From the NCBI GenBank assembly GCA_027943335.1, contig BSBK01001304.1, positions 1 through 64,000 of the forward strand: a stretch of 64,000 nt of DNA, given 5' to 3'. Positions 23,790-35,589 of the stretch are shown one piece after another (positions within the stretch are counted from its first letter, which is position 1; each line of letters starts with the position of its first letter). This DNA comes from Chamaecyparis obtusa. Taxonomy: Eukaryota > Streptophyta > Pinopsida > Cupressales > Cupressaceae. The notes under the pieces are model-generated. The model saw only the letters and a program-made list of their open reading frames with translations. It ran no database searches and was not told where the DNA came from. The translations under genes and the position numbers were made by a program.

Positions 23790-25358
23790 GTAATGTCCCC
23801 TTTTTGGCTAACTTGGAAAATAGGAACAATTACTCCACTTCTCAGACTTACTCTATCAGATACTTAAAATTAAACTAAGTAATGGAGGTTACTTAAGATA
23901 TCAACCACTATTTCAGATTCAATCACAATATGTGTGCAAGATGATATTGATACCAATATGTTTAATAGCACTGTCGGATATAATGATATGAAATATGCTA
24001 TGAATATGATGTTTCCTATCACTTATAGTGATAGTATAATGATGCTATGTCTGATATAAACAATATCAATATACAATCAATAAGTATTGCTTACAACAAT
24101 GTGTTTGCTGTGTCTGATATGATGATGTAATTATGTAAATGTGTAATATCGCTATGAGTGATATGCTGCTATTTCAGATTCTGAATTATATGCTTGCAAC
24201 TTCAAATATTGATGCTGTTTCTAACTATCCTTTCTATCTGTGCAATCATGGTGTTGTCTCTGATCTGCAATGATAAACTTGAAACCAAACTGCCAAAGGC
24301 AGATGCTCTATTGAGTATATCCAAATATGGATAAGTAAATAAAGTTCTAATGATGCCTTGAGTGACTGAGGAGAATGCATTCTTATATTGTCTTTAACAA
24401 ATGAAGAGATGCTATGAATGAGACGTGTCTTGTTTTTTCCTCCATGTCCCTTTGTTAATCACACCTTTCCATAATCTGACAGTTCACATAATATTATTTC
24501 ATTATTTTCTGATCATAGATAACTCCCAGATTGACTCAATATCAAATCTTTTTATGAAGGTAATCTTCCCTAATTGGTAGTGCAACTAGTAGTTAACATC
24601 CATTGTGTTTGTATTAGTTTGGTCTAACTATCATTAGTATTTAGTCAATCGATATTAACTCTTGCCTTATCCCATATTGTTATGATTATATCCAATCTTT
24701 CTACTCTAATATAAGTCGATATCATTTTCTGATAATTGTCCATTTATTGGTTGATTGCTGGTAATGGAGTTTGATCTTCAAATTGACTTCCATTCCTGTT
24801 AATACTTAAGGATACATTGTACTTATTATCCATGACTGATGCCTCATTCATCAATAGCTTGTGATATAATCACTGATGCTTTTGTGTTTCTACAAGATGT
24901 GGTTTATCTCAGATAATCGATAATCTTTCAATCCTTTAGTCGATATCCTCCTATGTGGTGTCTATTGATATAGATAGTAGAATTCAATCTAGTTTATGTT
25001 ATTGTCATGATAACATAGGAAGTGATGGTGCATATTTTCTCGCGGGTCTTCATGTTTGATATTGCTTTATCGGATATGTCATTGTCTAAACTTGTGTAAT
25101 TAATGATTATTTATAATATATGAATGGTTATCCTTCTTGCTTATCAATACATCTTCTGAAACACATAGCGACCTATCCCTTATTCATATCATGTTGATCT
25201 TGACTTCATAGTATTTGGTTCATTAATCATCCTCTCATGGTATCGATGTGTAATGACTAGTGATTGTTGTATCACTTCTTCATTCCTCATCGTGATAGAT
25301 AATACAGATGTTTAATGTAGATGTATATCGATTACAGATATTCAATATTGCTTTAAAC

Positions 25359-25396
<38 letters not shown>

Positions 25397-25600
25397 TATT
25401 GTTATTATTAAATATTATAATTAATGATGTTAGTAATATTAATAATATTATAATAAATATTATTATAGTGATAACATATTGTTTTATATTGAGAGGTTTA
25501 TTAATATTATTTATATATTAAAATTATTATATCAATAATTGATTTAATAATAAACCATAGGATATCCTTTGTTCTTTGTAAAATGCAAGTTAAGGGGGTT
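23790..25600. other. Insert between palindromic modules; possible LTR fragment
   Basis: The array breaks at 23789. The insert begins tgtaatgtccccttttt, like the 5' ends of many plant gypsy LTRs. No matching end, primer-binding site or target duplication is seen, so this is a guess. The rest is AT-rich with many gat/atc-rich phrases and no coding frame. Confidence 0.25.
25360..25392 (+). repeat. (ATT)n microsatellite
   Basis: About eleven uninterrupted ATT units are followed by further AT-rich sequence to 25460. Confidence 0.9.
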
Positions 25601-25609
25601 TATTTTCAT

Positions 25610-26570
25610 ATTTTAAAAGCTTTGGAACAGGATACTAAGCCAGAGAATTTCGAGAGCAAGCCCTAGGTCAAGAATCTTAATGTTCTTGACTAGGAGTTGA
25701 TGGATTATGCAAGATCAGAGGGTAGAGGCAAGTAAAGGACCTCAAACCTTGTTTAATCTAGATCTTTAGAGCATGGTGGACATCTTCAAACTCTGATCTT
25801 GGTTTCATGCACCCATTTTCAATGCCTTGTTTTGGAACCCACACCCAAAGGCATGCATTAGGTCTGCGGACTCAATAAGGACATTGATATGCTGGAGTGG
25901 AGTCAGGGTCTGGGAGTTGGAGGATTGTTAGAACATCAAAAAGGGTACTCAAAAAACATATAAGTTCATAAGGTCCTTTGTCAAATTGAAGAGTTATTGC
26001 TGCAGAACAGGTTTTGGAGACCTACTAGAGTCACTAGGTCTATTTGTGATTTTGATGTCTTGGGTTGTTTGGAACACAACCAATGCATGATTTTGCATGT
26101 TTTAGGGAATCTTAAGAGTTTTCAAATGTTTTATTGGGTTGGCAAATCCTAGGATCAATAAAGTCTCTTTTGGTAGAAAATCAGGGAACTTGTCCCTAAA
26201 AGGAAATTTGGTCTTGGTTGGGATTGAGTCAATAAGGTGTTAGAAGTATCTTGAAACCTTTGAAGTCCCTCTAGTATAGAGATTTTAAACTGGTTTGATA
26301 GAATCAGAGGCTAAATTGCTTAGGTGTAACATTTTGGTGTCTTGAAGTGGGTTGGGGCTTAAGACCAAGTTTCTTGCTGACCACTCTGCATCACATTGTC
26401 TTGCATGAAATTAGTCATTCTGTATACACTGGTCTAGTGTTGTCAATAGACCCAAATAGTTCAAAGATACTCAAACCAATCAGATGTTTTATGGGGTGCA
26501 TTTTTGTGTTAGGTAGAAAGGATTCTTCATACAGGTGAAAGTCTGGAACCTTTCCCCACTCCCAAAAAAA
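25610..26570. repeat. Segment with an inverted second copy at 28963-29750
   Basis: Phrases such as gatatgctggagtggagtc, ttctctggctt and gggttggggcttaagacc (with flanks) match the reverse complement of 28963-29750, with many substitutions and small indels. Both copies are bounded by palindromic modules. The source is unknown; short frames inside (for example 26347-26538) show no domain. Confidence 0.65.
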
Positions 26571-26624
26571 TATCACTTGTACTGTTATGAGTAGTCATGA
26601 GGACTAGACAGATACATTATAATA

Positions 26625-27085
26625 TATGTAACTGCCACTTGAATGTATTGCTATTCAACCACATTTATGGGCCTGTTTGGACCATGGCACACAGTAGCAT
26701 CTACAAAGAAGAATATCCTAGGTGTAACAAGCTCTAAGAATATACCAATAGTTCTAAGAAGTTCCCTAGCACACAGTAGCATCTACAGAGAAGAATATAC
26801 AACATGAGGGCAGTCACTGTAAAGACAACATGATAATGTACACTCATTGTATGTGTACATTATCATGTTGTCTTTACAGTGACTATCCTCATTCAAGTGG
26901 CAATTACACAAGGGACAGTCACTGTGAGATGTCCTCATTTGTGACAAGAACAGTCACACATGAGGACATCTCACAGTCACTGTCCCTTGTGTAATTTCCA
27001 CTTGAATGTATTGTTATTCAACCACATTTATGGGCCCATTTGGACCATGACACACAGTAGCATCTACAGAGAAGAAGTTTGGTAT
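26625..27085. repeat. Palindromic module array 2, with two clear hairpins
   Basis: The hairpin arms 26806-26843 and 26853-26890 are nearly perfect, around a 9-base loop. The next arms, 26894-26945 and 26959-27003, form module P2. A third module (catctacagagaagaatat, with cccataaatgtggttg-type flanks) also appears in this array. Confidence 0.8.
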
Positions 27086-27402
27086 GCAATGGTCTTGAAA
27101 CCTCCTGAGAAATTCTTGGTATGCATTTGTGTGGTGCAAAAGCTTCGTTGAAAGAGAAAAAGAAGAAAAGAATAGAAATGATTTTTTTTCTTTTTATGTT
27201 ATATACTGTAACCAGCTACTTATAACTTGCAAAAATTATTATAACCATTTGAAATTGAAACTTAGTTTAATGTGAAACTGAGAACTGCTTTATTAGAGCT
27301 TTCTGTGATTTAGATTCAGACATCAAGAACATTGTTTGCCTAATATTGTTATTAATGTTTATTTATTAATATCTCATACTGACAAACAATTGATAATTGT
27401 AG

Positions 27403-27816
27403 GGAAAACATCATTGGGGGTCTTTGAGGATCCACCAGAAGCCAAGGAGAAAATGTATTCAAATGCTAAAGATGGTGTAACAGTCCTTACAGCTGTTGAA
27501 CCTTGCTATGTAGATCATCTCTGATTCTCCAAGTTCAACAGTATTGTGGTATTCCTTTGGATACTTCTAATGCTAAATTTCAGACATCAAGTTCTTTTTG
27601 TATGAAACTACTACATTTGTAATCTGTAGTTTTAAACTTTTAGTTTATAAATGTTCATCAGCTTTAGTTCGTATGCTGCCATTTCAAGTATGATTAATGA
27701 AGTTACCTTTATCACAGGATGAAAGTGAGCAGTCAGCATACTGGTATGGAGCTGGCAGCATTGATACGGTGACTAGGGCATTGTTTAATGGTGGTATTGT
27801 GTTTTCCCATGTTTAG
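27403..27816 (+). pseudogene. Exon-like gene fragment (two putative exons) in the CACTA element
   Basis: A splice-acceptor-like ataattgtag at 27393-27402 leads into a frame with TSLGVFEDPPEAKEKMYSN and VTVLTAVEPCYVD, ending at TGA 27522. A second acceptor-like tatcacag ends at 27717, and a frame with SEQSAYWYGAGSIDTVTRAL and FNGGIVFSHV follows to TAG 27814. The amino-acid mix is that of a folded protein, unlike the surroundings. I do not recognise the family. It is flanked by palindromic modules, as expected for captured host sequence. Confidence 0.4.
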
Positions 27817-27884
27817 GGCATCGACCTTTTGAAGCATTGCCTTCATCTTTCTTAAGTTTGAGTTTTAAGTTTGTTTATCTCTCT

Positions 27885-27985
27885 TGGCGCTGTTGAAAAT
27901 ACAAATGACAACGTTCTTGTTTGTTTTGCCCTTATATCCTGATGTGATTTCGTGGAGGGTTACGGCACTGTTGAAAACACAAATG
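27885..27985 (-). repeat. Inverted copy of the 79-bp minisatellite unit
   Basis: The sequence from ctgttgaaaatacaaatgac through cccttatatcctgatg to ggagggttacggcactg is the reverse complement of the unit found at 7600-7840. Confidence 0.75.
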
Positions 27986-27999
27986 AAAACAAAAATCCC

Positions 28000-28962
28000 T
28001 TGTGTAATTGCCACTTGAAGGAGGACAGTCACTGTAAAGACAACATGATAATGTACACTTACAGTGAGTGTACATTATCATGTTGTCTTTAGAGTGACTA
28101 TCCTCATTTGTTGAAGAAGAAAAGCATTAATGTGGCTGAATAGCAATACATTCAAGTGGCAATCACACAAGGGACAGTCACTGTGAGATGTCCTCATTTG
28201 TGACTATCCTTACAGTGAGTGTACATTATCATGTTGTCTTTAGAGTGACTGTCCTCATTTGTTGAAGAAAAAAAGCATTAATGTGGTTCAATAGCAATAC
28301 ATTCAAGTGGCAATTACACAAGGGACAATCGATCACTATGAGATGTCCTCATGTGTGACTATCCTTGTCACAAATGAGGACATCTCACAATGACTATCCC
28401 TTATGTAATTGCCACTTGAATGAGGATAGTCACTATAAAGACAACATGATAATGTACACATACAATGAGTGTACATTATCATGTTGTCTTTACAGTGGCT
28501 TCCCTCATGTTGTATATTCTTCTCTATAGATGCTACTATGTGCTAGGGAACTTCTTATAACTGTTGGTATATTCTTACAACTTGTTACACCTGGGATATT
28601 CTTCTCTGTAGATGCTATTGTGTGCCGTGGTCCAAACAGGCCCATAAATGTGGTTGAATAGCAATACATTCAAGTGGCAATTACACAAGGGACAGTCACT
28701 GTGAGATGTCCTCATGTGTGACTGTCCTTTTCACAAATGAGGACATCTCATAGTGACTGTCCCTTGTGTAATTGCCACTTGAAGGAAAAAAGCATTAATG
28801 TGGTTCAATAGCAATGTATTCAAGCAGCAATTACACAAGGGATAATCACTCTGAGATTTCCTCATTTGTGACTATCCTTAGAGTGAGTGTACATTATCAT
28901 GTTGTCTTTACAGTGACTGTCCTCATTTGTTGAAGGAAAAAAGCATTAATGTGGTTCAATAG
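28000..28962. repeat. Palindromic module array 3
   Basis: P1 and P2 alternate in both orientations, together with the module containing ctctgtagatgctattgtg near 28600. Inverted arms meet near 28055-28070 and again near 28460-28470. Confidence 0.8.
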
Positions 28963-29750
28963 TGATGCAGAGTAGTCAGCAAGAAACTTGGATCTATGTC
29001 CCAACCCACTTCAAGACACCAAAATGACTCAACCAATCAATTAGGCTCTGATTTCTATAGGTTAATGTTTAAACTCTGAAAAGTAATGAATTTGAAGGTT
29101 TCAAGGATCACACAACAACTTATGGACTCAATCCCATTCAATAACAAATTTCCTTTTAGGGACAAGTTCCCTAATTTTCTATCAAAAGAGACTTTTAAGG
29201 TTCTAGATCTTACTTCCTATAGAAAAACTAAGAAACCCCTTAGATATCATCTAAATAACAAGAATCATGCATTGGTTGTGATCTAAACAACCCAAGACAT
29301 CAAAATAACAAACTGAACTAGTGACCCTAGTAGGTCTCCCAAACCTGCTCTGCAGCCATAACTCTGCAACTTGCCAAAGGACTCTAAGAAGTTATATGTT
29401 TTTTGAGTACCCTTTTTGGATTTCTAACAGACCACCAACTCATCCGAGACCCTGACTCCACTCCAGCATATCAATGTCTTCATTGAGTCCGCAGACCTAA
29501 TGCATGCTTTTAGGTGTGGGTTCCAAAACAAAGCATTGAAAATGGGTGTATGAAACCAAGATCAGAGTTTTGGAGTGTTTTCCTGATCTAGATAAACAAG
29601 AATGCACAAGTTTTCAAGTCCTCAATATGATGCAAGCTTCTGATTTTATTCTGATTACCATCTTCCCAGCCAAAAACATGGTAGTTTTTGATCTAGGGCT
29701 CGCTCTCAACAAATGCAGATGCAACCCCCTGCCTCAGGGATTTTAGAATA
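28963..29750. repeat. Inverted copy of 25610-26400
   Basis: It begins tgatgcagagtagtcagc exactly where the array stops and runs as the reverse complement of 25610-26400. Short frames in it (29086-29286, 29546-29746) are not supported as genes. Confidence 0.65.
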
Positions 29751-30655
29751 TACAAACATCCTTAAATCTCATTCCACCAAGGAAGAAGGAATTCCAATGG
29801 TTGAAACGTGAGTTAAGGTCTTTACATCAGTCAAACCCTGAAAATGAGGGTTTGTAAACAATGCACAGAAAATTTGAAATAACTTAGATATAAAACAAAG
29901 AGAATCAATCAAACCAACTTCCAAAGCATCAGATGTCACTATTACAACTTCTAGGAAAATTTTATCATCCAACCACCATCCGTTCAGCCGTACAGAGTTT
30001 GTTTTTCACCAGAAATGCACTAAAACAGGGTTATTTTTATTTTTTATGAAAGCAAAATGATTACAATACTGGTTCTCTGTCTTTCTTCGACCATTTGAAG
30101 CCTAAAATAGGCTCTCCAAACATTGGTTCAACCATCTAGGTGGTTAGAATAGTTTATCCAACAAATGTCAACTTTGCTAAGCAACTTTTAAAGTTGCATT
30201 ACAACTTTGCAAACAACTTTGCCAAGAAGGTTAAAAATGTGTTGTGAAACTTTAGGAACCTTATTAAAGTTATTTTGGACCTTCAAACTTCTTAACAACA
30301 TCTAAAAGACACCTAATAAACACTTACTATGCTCATTTCATCCAAGGACTCAAAAGATGCCCAAGGTTTATAAGTCACCAAGGGGTCTTGTGTCCAACAA
30401 GTGGATGTTTATAAGGAGATAAAATCAATCCTTAATATTTATTACAAACCAAGAAAACATCTAAAACTCCTATTCTAATTTATTGTCATTCAAAAAGACT
30501 CTGATTTGTCAATCAAAAGGACCTTTCACCAGTCAATCCTTCAAAGCTCCAAGGTGAAAATCTTATGTTCCAATTGATAGGATTTGACTCCTTGGCTTCA
30601 TGGTAACTTCCTTCAATCATGGTGTCTTTGGCTTGCATTAGGGATGCCCCTGCAT
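29751..30655. other. CACTA interior, no recognised feature
   Basis: AT-rich sequence with no frame I can support. It probably belongs to the same captured segment as 28963-29750, extending beyond the part shared with the other copy. Confidence 0.35.
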
Positions 30656-30823
30656 CAAATAGCAATGCATTCAAGTGGCAATTACACAAGGGACAGTACA
30701 TGCCCATTAAAGTTGGTGTTTTGTTATCCAGCATGACAATGGAGACAACATACTCTGTGTCAATTTTACTGATCAAATTTCCCTCCGCCAGGCAAAGCAA
30801 CAATCTGGGTATGATAAGGTGAA
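30656..30823 (+). repeat. Duplicated segment (copy 1), joined to a module end
   Basis: From the module phrase attacacaagggacagt the sequence passes into tacatgcccattaaag and on to atgataaggt. The same junction and about 160 bp recur at 34076-34236. In copy 2 the end looks like an exon/donor border (aag|gtaaag). The plus-strand frame contains MPIKVGVLLSS; I cannot name the protein. Confidence 0.6.
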
Positions 30824-31230
30824 ATTTTGTAGCCCTTTTGGGTATGATAACAGTTCCAGTTTCCAATAAGATGGTTCATTTTTATAATCTAGCTTCAATT
30901 TCTCTTGTGAAAATCTTTTTTTCATTTTATGGGTGGTAAAATATAATTATTATGCTAGAGGTGTGTACTTATGGATGATAATGAAACAAAATGATAAGAT
31001 TTAAGACTCTTGTTTTTTTTTTAAATAGCAATTTAAGTTTCCTTCTATTATAAATTACTGTTTTTCTATTTTTTAATGTATCTTTCTAGATCTTTTATAT
31101 CAATTTTATTTATGAAATATAAATATATTAATAATGTTTTAGTGTTTTTAGGATTAGTTTATATCAATTCTATGTATCATCATTCGTCATTCAATTGTCA
31201 GTATTATTAATTTAGACTGTGCAATTGTAG

Positions 31231-31429
31231 AACTACTCGAATATGGGTTGGATGGATACTCAAGCAGGGGAACCCTCCTCAAATATCTCAAGCAGTGAAC
31301 TTGGAAAAATGTGTCCTGAAGGAAACCTTTCCATCAGAGAGATAAAAGTACAAACAAGTAAAAGAAGCAGGCTCTGTAAATATGTTTTTGAGAAGAAAAA
31401 TGATAGATTATTCGAGTATGGTTCATGAG
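31231..31429 (+). pseudogene. Exon-like fragment with both splice borders
   Basis: An acceptor-like caattgtag ends at 31230 and a donor-like gag|gtatat follows 31429. The frame between them reads through GWMDTQAGEPSSNISSSE and KRSRLCKYVFEKKNDRLFEY. A stop (TGA) falls at the very end of the putative exon. The flanks are strongly AT-rich like introns. The family is not recognised. It is probably a captured host exon within the CACTA element. Confidence 0.35.
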
Positions 31430-31879
31430 GTATATCTAAAAAGACATTTTTTTTCTTATTATAATAAAAGAGGAAGTTGTGAATGTCAAAGTTGAGTGAA
31501 ACAAAAATTATTTTCATCAAATTTTGTTAGGCTTGCTTTTGGGAATAGTTTCTTACAATATTGCTATTAAGATTTTTATTGTGTAGTTTTTAGATTAGGT
31601 TTATAAAATTATATTTCATGAGTAGTGATTCATATTAATCAATTAACAATACATTTGGAAGGTATTTTCAATGTGTCAAATTTTGATATTTTTACAAGAA
31701 TTAGATTGTGTAATTTTTTTAATTAAAGTCATTGACTCATATTTCATAAATAATAGTTCTCATGAATCCATCTCTTATAAGATTGAATAGTCTATTTAGG
31801 AAGTATTTCTGATAGTATGTCAAATTATGATATTACTATTACCATTAGATTGCATGGCTTTGAAGTCAACCTCGTTGAC

Positions 31880-33285
31880 CCATATTCTTCTTTGTAGATG
31901 CTACTATGTGCTAGTGAACTTCTTAGAACTGTTGGTATATTCTTACAACTTGTTACACCTGGGATATTCTTCTCTATAGATGCTACTATGTGCCGCGGTC
32001 CAAATGGGCCCATAAATGTGGTTGAATAGCAATACATTCAAGTGGCAATTACACAAGGGATAGTCACTGTGAGATGTCCTCATGTGTGACTGTCCTTGTC
32101 ACAAATGAGGACATCTCACAGTGACTGTCCCTTGTGTAATTTCCACTTGAATGAGGACAGTCACTGTAAAGACAACATGATAATGTACACATACAATGAG
32201 TGTACATTATCATGTTTTCTTTACAGTGGCTGCCCTCATGTTGTATATTCTTCTCTGTAGATGCTACTATGTGCTAGGGAACTTCTTAGAACTGTTGGTA
32301 TATTCTTACAACTTGTTACACCTGGGATATTCTTCTCTGTAGATGCTACTGTGTACTATGGTCCAAACGGGCCCATAAATGAGGTTGAATAGCAATACAT
32401 TCAAGTGGCAATTACACAAGGGATAGTCATTGTGAGATGTCCTCATGTGTGACTGTCCTTGTCACAAATGAGGACATCTCACAGTGACTGTCCCTTGTGT
32501 AATTTCCACTTGAATGAGGACAGTCACTGTAAAGACAACATGATAATGTACACATACAATGAGTGTACATTATCATGTTGTCTTTACAGTGGCTGCTCTC
32601 ATGTTGTATATTCTTCTCTGTAGATGCTACTATGTGCTAGGGAACTTCTTAGAACTGTTGGTATATTCTTACAACTTGTTACACCTGGGATATTCTTCTC
32701 TATAGATGCTACTATGTGCCGCGGTCCAAACGGGCCCATAAATGTGGTTGAATAGCAACATATTCAAGTGGCAATTACACAAGGGATAGTCACTATGAGA
32801 TGTCCTCATGTGTGACTGTCCTTGTCACAAATGAGGACATCTCACAGTGACTGTCCCTTGTGTAATTTCCACTTGAATGAGGACAGTCACTGTAAAGACA
32901 ACATGATAATGTACACATACAATGAGTGTACATTATCATGTTGTCTTTATAGTGGCTGCCCTCATGTTGTATATTCTTCTCTGTAGATGCTACTATGTGC
33001 TAGGGAACTTCTTAGAACTATTGGTATATTCTTACAACTTGTTACACCTGGGATATTCTTCTCTGTAGATGCTACTGTGTGATGTGGTCCAAATAGGCCC
33101 ATAAATGTGGTTGAATAGAAATACATTCAAGTGGCAATTACACAAGGGATAGTCACTGTGAGATGTCCTCATGTGTGACTATCCTTGTCACAAATGAGGA
33201 CATCTCACAGTGACTGTCCCTTGTGTAATTGCCACTTGAATGAGGACAGTCACTGTAAAGACAACATGATAATGTACACAAGTAC
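31880..33285 (+). repeat. Tandem array of about 361-bp composite modules (four copies)
   Basis: The landmark ttcttctNtgtagatgctac, followed by atgtgctagNgaacttc, starts near 31884, 32248, 32609 and 32970, a period of 361-364 bp. Each unit contains the gatgctac module, the aaatgtggttgaatagcaa spacer, P2 and P1. The copies are about 95% alike by eye, so the array grew recently relative to the other module arrays. Confidence 0.85.
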
Positions 33286-33598
33286 CGTGAAGGTAGTTGC
33301 AAGTTAGGGCTGTTTCATTGCATACTCGAAACAATGAAGATGTTACGGTCCACAAAATGTTTGTGCTTGAAAGATGAACAAATAAAATTAAACTTCTAAA
33401 TAACCAAAGCCACTAACAATAAATTCAACACAGATATGTCCTCATTTCTGGGTATTTTAGCTCTGTAACAGCTGAATACCAGATTACATAATAATGACAA
33501 AAGAAAAATAAACCCAACGTACTCAGAAATTGTAGCTGTGATTTTGCGGAGGGAATCTCTCTCGGCACTGTTGAAAATACAAATGACAACGTTTCTCT
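33286..33598 (-). repeat. Inverted copy of the left-end block (8247-8525)
   Basis: From gtaccgtgaaggtagttgc to ctctcggcactgttg this is the reverse complement of the left-end block, including the module junction. The two ends of the CACTA element therefore carry a long imperfect inverted repeat far inside the 17-bp termini. Confidence 0.8.
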
Positions 33599-34110
33599 AC
33601 ATTATCATGTTGCCTTTACAGTGACTGTCCCTTGTGTAATTGCCACTTGAAGGAGGACAGTCACTGTAAAGACAACATGATAATGTACACTTATGGCCCG
33701 TGTACATTATCATGTTGTCTTTATAGTGACTATCCTCATTTGTTGAAGGAAAAAAGAATTAATGTGGTTCATTAGCAATGTATTCAAGTGGCAATTACAC
33801 AAGGGATAGTCACTCTGAGATTTCCTCATTTGTGACTATCGTTACAGTGAGTGTACATTATCATGTTGTCTTTACAGTGACTATCCTCATTTGTTGAAGG
33901 AAAAAAGCATTAATGTGGTTCAATAGCAATGTATTCAAGCGACAATTACACAAGGGATAATCACTCTGAGATTTCCTCATTTGTGACTATCCTTACAGTG
34001 AGTGTACATTATCATGTTGTCTTTACAGTGACTGTCCTCATTTTTTGAAGGAAAAAAACATTAATGTGGTTCAATAGCAATGCATTCAAGTGGCAATTAC
34101 ACAAGGGACA
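33599..34110. repeat. Palindromic module array 4
   Basis: P1 and P2 repeat with the spacer gaaggaaaaaagcattaatg. Hairpin-forming inverted arms lie around 33655-33760. Confidence 0.8.
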
Positions 34111-34236
34111 GTACATGCCCATTAAAGTTGGTGTTTTGTTATCCAGCATGACAATGGAGACAGCATACTCTGTGTCAATTTTACTGATCAAATTTCCCTC
34201 CGCCAGGCAAAGCAACAATCTGGGTATGATAAGGTA
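34076..34236 (+). repeat. Duplicated segment (copy 2)
   Basis: Matches 30656-30823 with one or two differences and has the same junction to the module end. It finishes at a donor-like aag|gtaaag (about 34232-34237). Confidence 0.6.
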
Positions 34237-34648
34237 AAGTTTTTGCAACAATTTCTTGCTGCTGCTAAGGTTACCATTGTTTATGGTTTCTATTATATAG
34301 TTCTATCTATATTGCTATATGGCCTTTTGTTTAGGATTAAGTAGATGAGGGAAAATATTTCTTTTGTGGATTGTAAACAAAACATTGAATTATTTCAGAG
34401 AACAGATCTAAATCTATAAGATGCTACGATGGAGCACATGACCATGTACTTGTGAATATTAGGATCCATGTTAATCAAATGACTGCTTTATGTAAATTAC
34501 TTTTGAGTAAGTAAAAGGAAATACAATTTTTTGAAGTGTGCAAGGATTTTTATGATATACAGGTGTATGAAGAAATGAATCTGTGTTGTTTTGTATCAAT
34601 ATCAAACATCTCTGATATATTTTCATGTTTTTATAATCTATTTTACAG

Positions 34649-34926
34649 ATGAAAACTGTCCAACAGATAAAGATTGGGAACTTCTCCCAGCATCTGTACC
34701 TGCATCTCTCTTATATACTACAAGTTGCTTGCCATCAGAAATTGCAGTTCCCTCACATGACATTGATGGTGAAGTGTTCTTTTCAGAGCCATCATCTGTG
34801 GTTACCAATGCTCCTATTTTAGGCAATAATTTTGTTGCATTCCATGAGCCATTGGTCAAGTTTCTTCTACAAGCTTCTGATGCCTCAAAATCTAAGCAGC
34901 GCCTACGCATGCCTCGTTGTGGTTGA
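34649..34926 (+). pseudogene. Terminal-exon-like fragment in the CACTA element
   Basis: A splice acceptor with a pyrimidine-rich tract (tctattttacag, ending 34648) leads into an open frame of about 92 codons with no stop until TGA at 34924. Phrases include CPTDKDWELLPASVPASLLY and NFVAFHEPLVKFLLQASDAS. The composition is that of a real protein and differs from the module arrays. I do not recognise the family. With the donor-like end at 34236 it may form one captured gene piece with an intron of about 410 bp. Confidence 0.45.
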
Positions 34927-35159
34927 TTATCATTCTGTACATGAATTATAATAAGTAATCAGTTTTGGGCCTTGGAATCTTGTATGTAACATGCACAGGC
35001 ATTTCATGGCTAAATGAATCTATTTTAAAAGCATCAACTTTTCTTACATGATGCTGGATACATAAGTAGAACAAGTGTATATCAAATTGGAAGCAATCAG
35101 AACTCCACAATGACATATTATTTAGAGTACTCTTTAGTTTAAGTAATAATGCATATATT

Positions 35160-35585
35160 GACACTGTAAAGACAACATGATAATGTACACTCACTATAAG
35201 GACAGTCACAAATGAGGACATCTCACAGTGACTATCCTTAGTGTAATTGCCACTTGAATGTATTGCTATTCAGCCACATTAATGCTTTTCTTCTTCAACA
35301 AATGAGGATAGTCACTATAAAGACAACATGATAATGTACACAGTGAGTGTACATTATCATGTTGTCTTTATAGTGACTATCCTCATTTGTTGAAGAAGAA
35401 AAGCATTAATGTGGCTGAATAGCAATACATTCAAGTGGCAATTACACAAGGGACAGTCACTGTGAGATGTCCCCATTTGTGACTATCCTTACAGTGAGTG
35501 TACATTATCATGTTGTCTTTACAGTGGCTATCCTCATTTGTTGAAAGAAAAAAGCATTAATGTGGTTCATTAGCAATGTATTAAA
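35160..35585. repeat. Palindromic module array 5
   Basis: P1 and P2 face each other: the left copies (35165-35340) and right copies (35343-35560) are near-perfect inverted arms meeting at tgtacacagtgagtgtaca. This gives a potential hairpin of about 400 bases. Confidence 0.85.
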
Positions 35586-35589
35586 TAAT

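Noticed and set aside
23790..26620. A complete LTR retrotransposon or solo LTR starting at tgtaatgtcccc
   Set aside because: No matching end, target duplication or primer-binding site was found, so only a possible fragment is listed.
30619..34251. Assigning the duplicated MPIKVGVLLSS segment to a glycoprotein glucosyltransferase
   Set aside because: The likeness is a few residues only and cannot support a family name.
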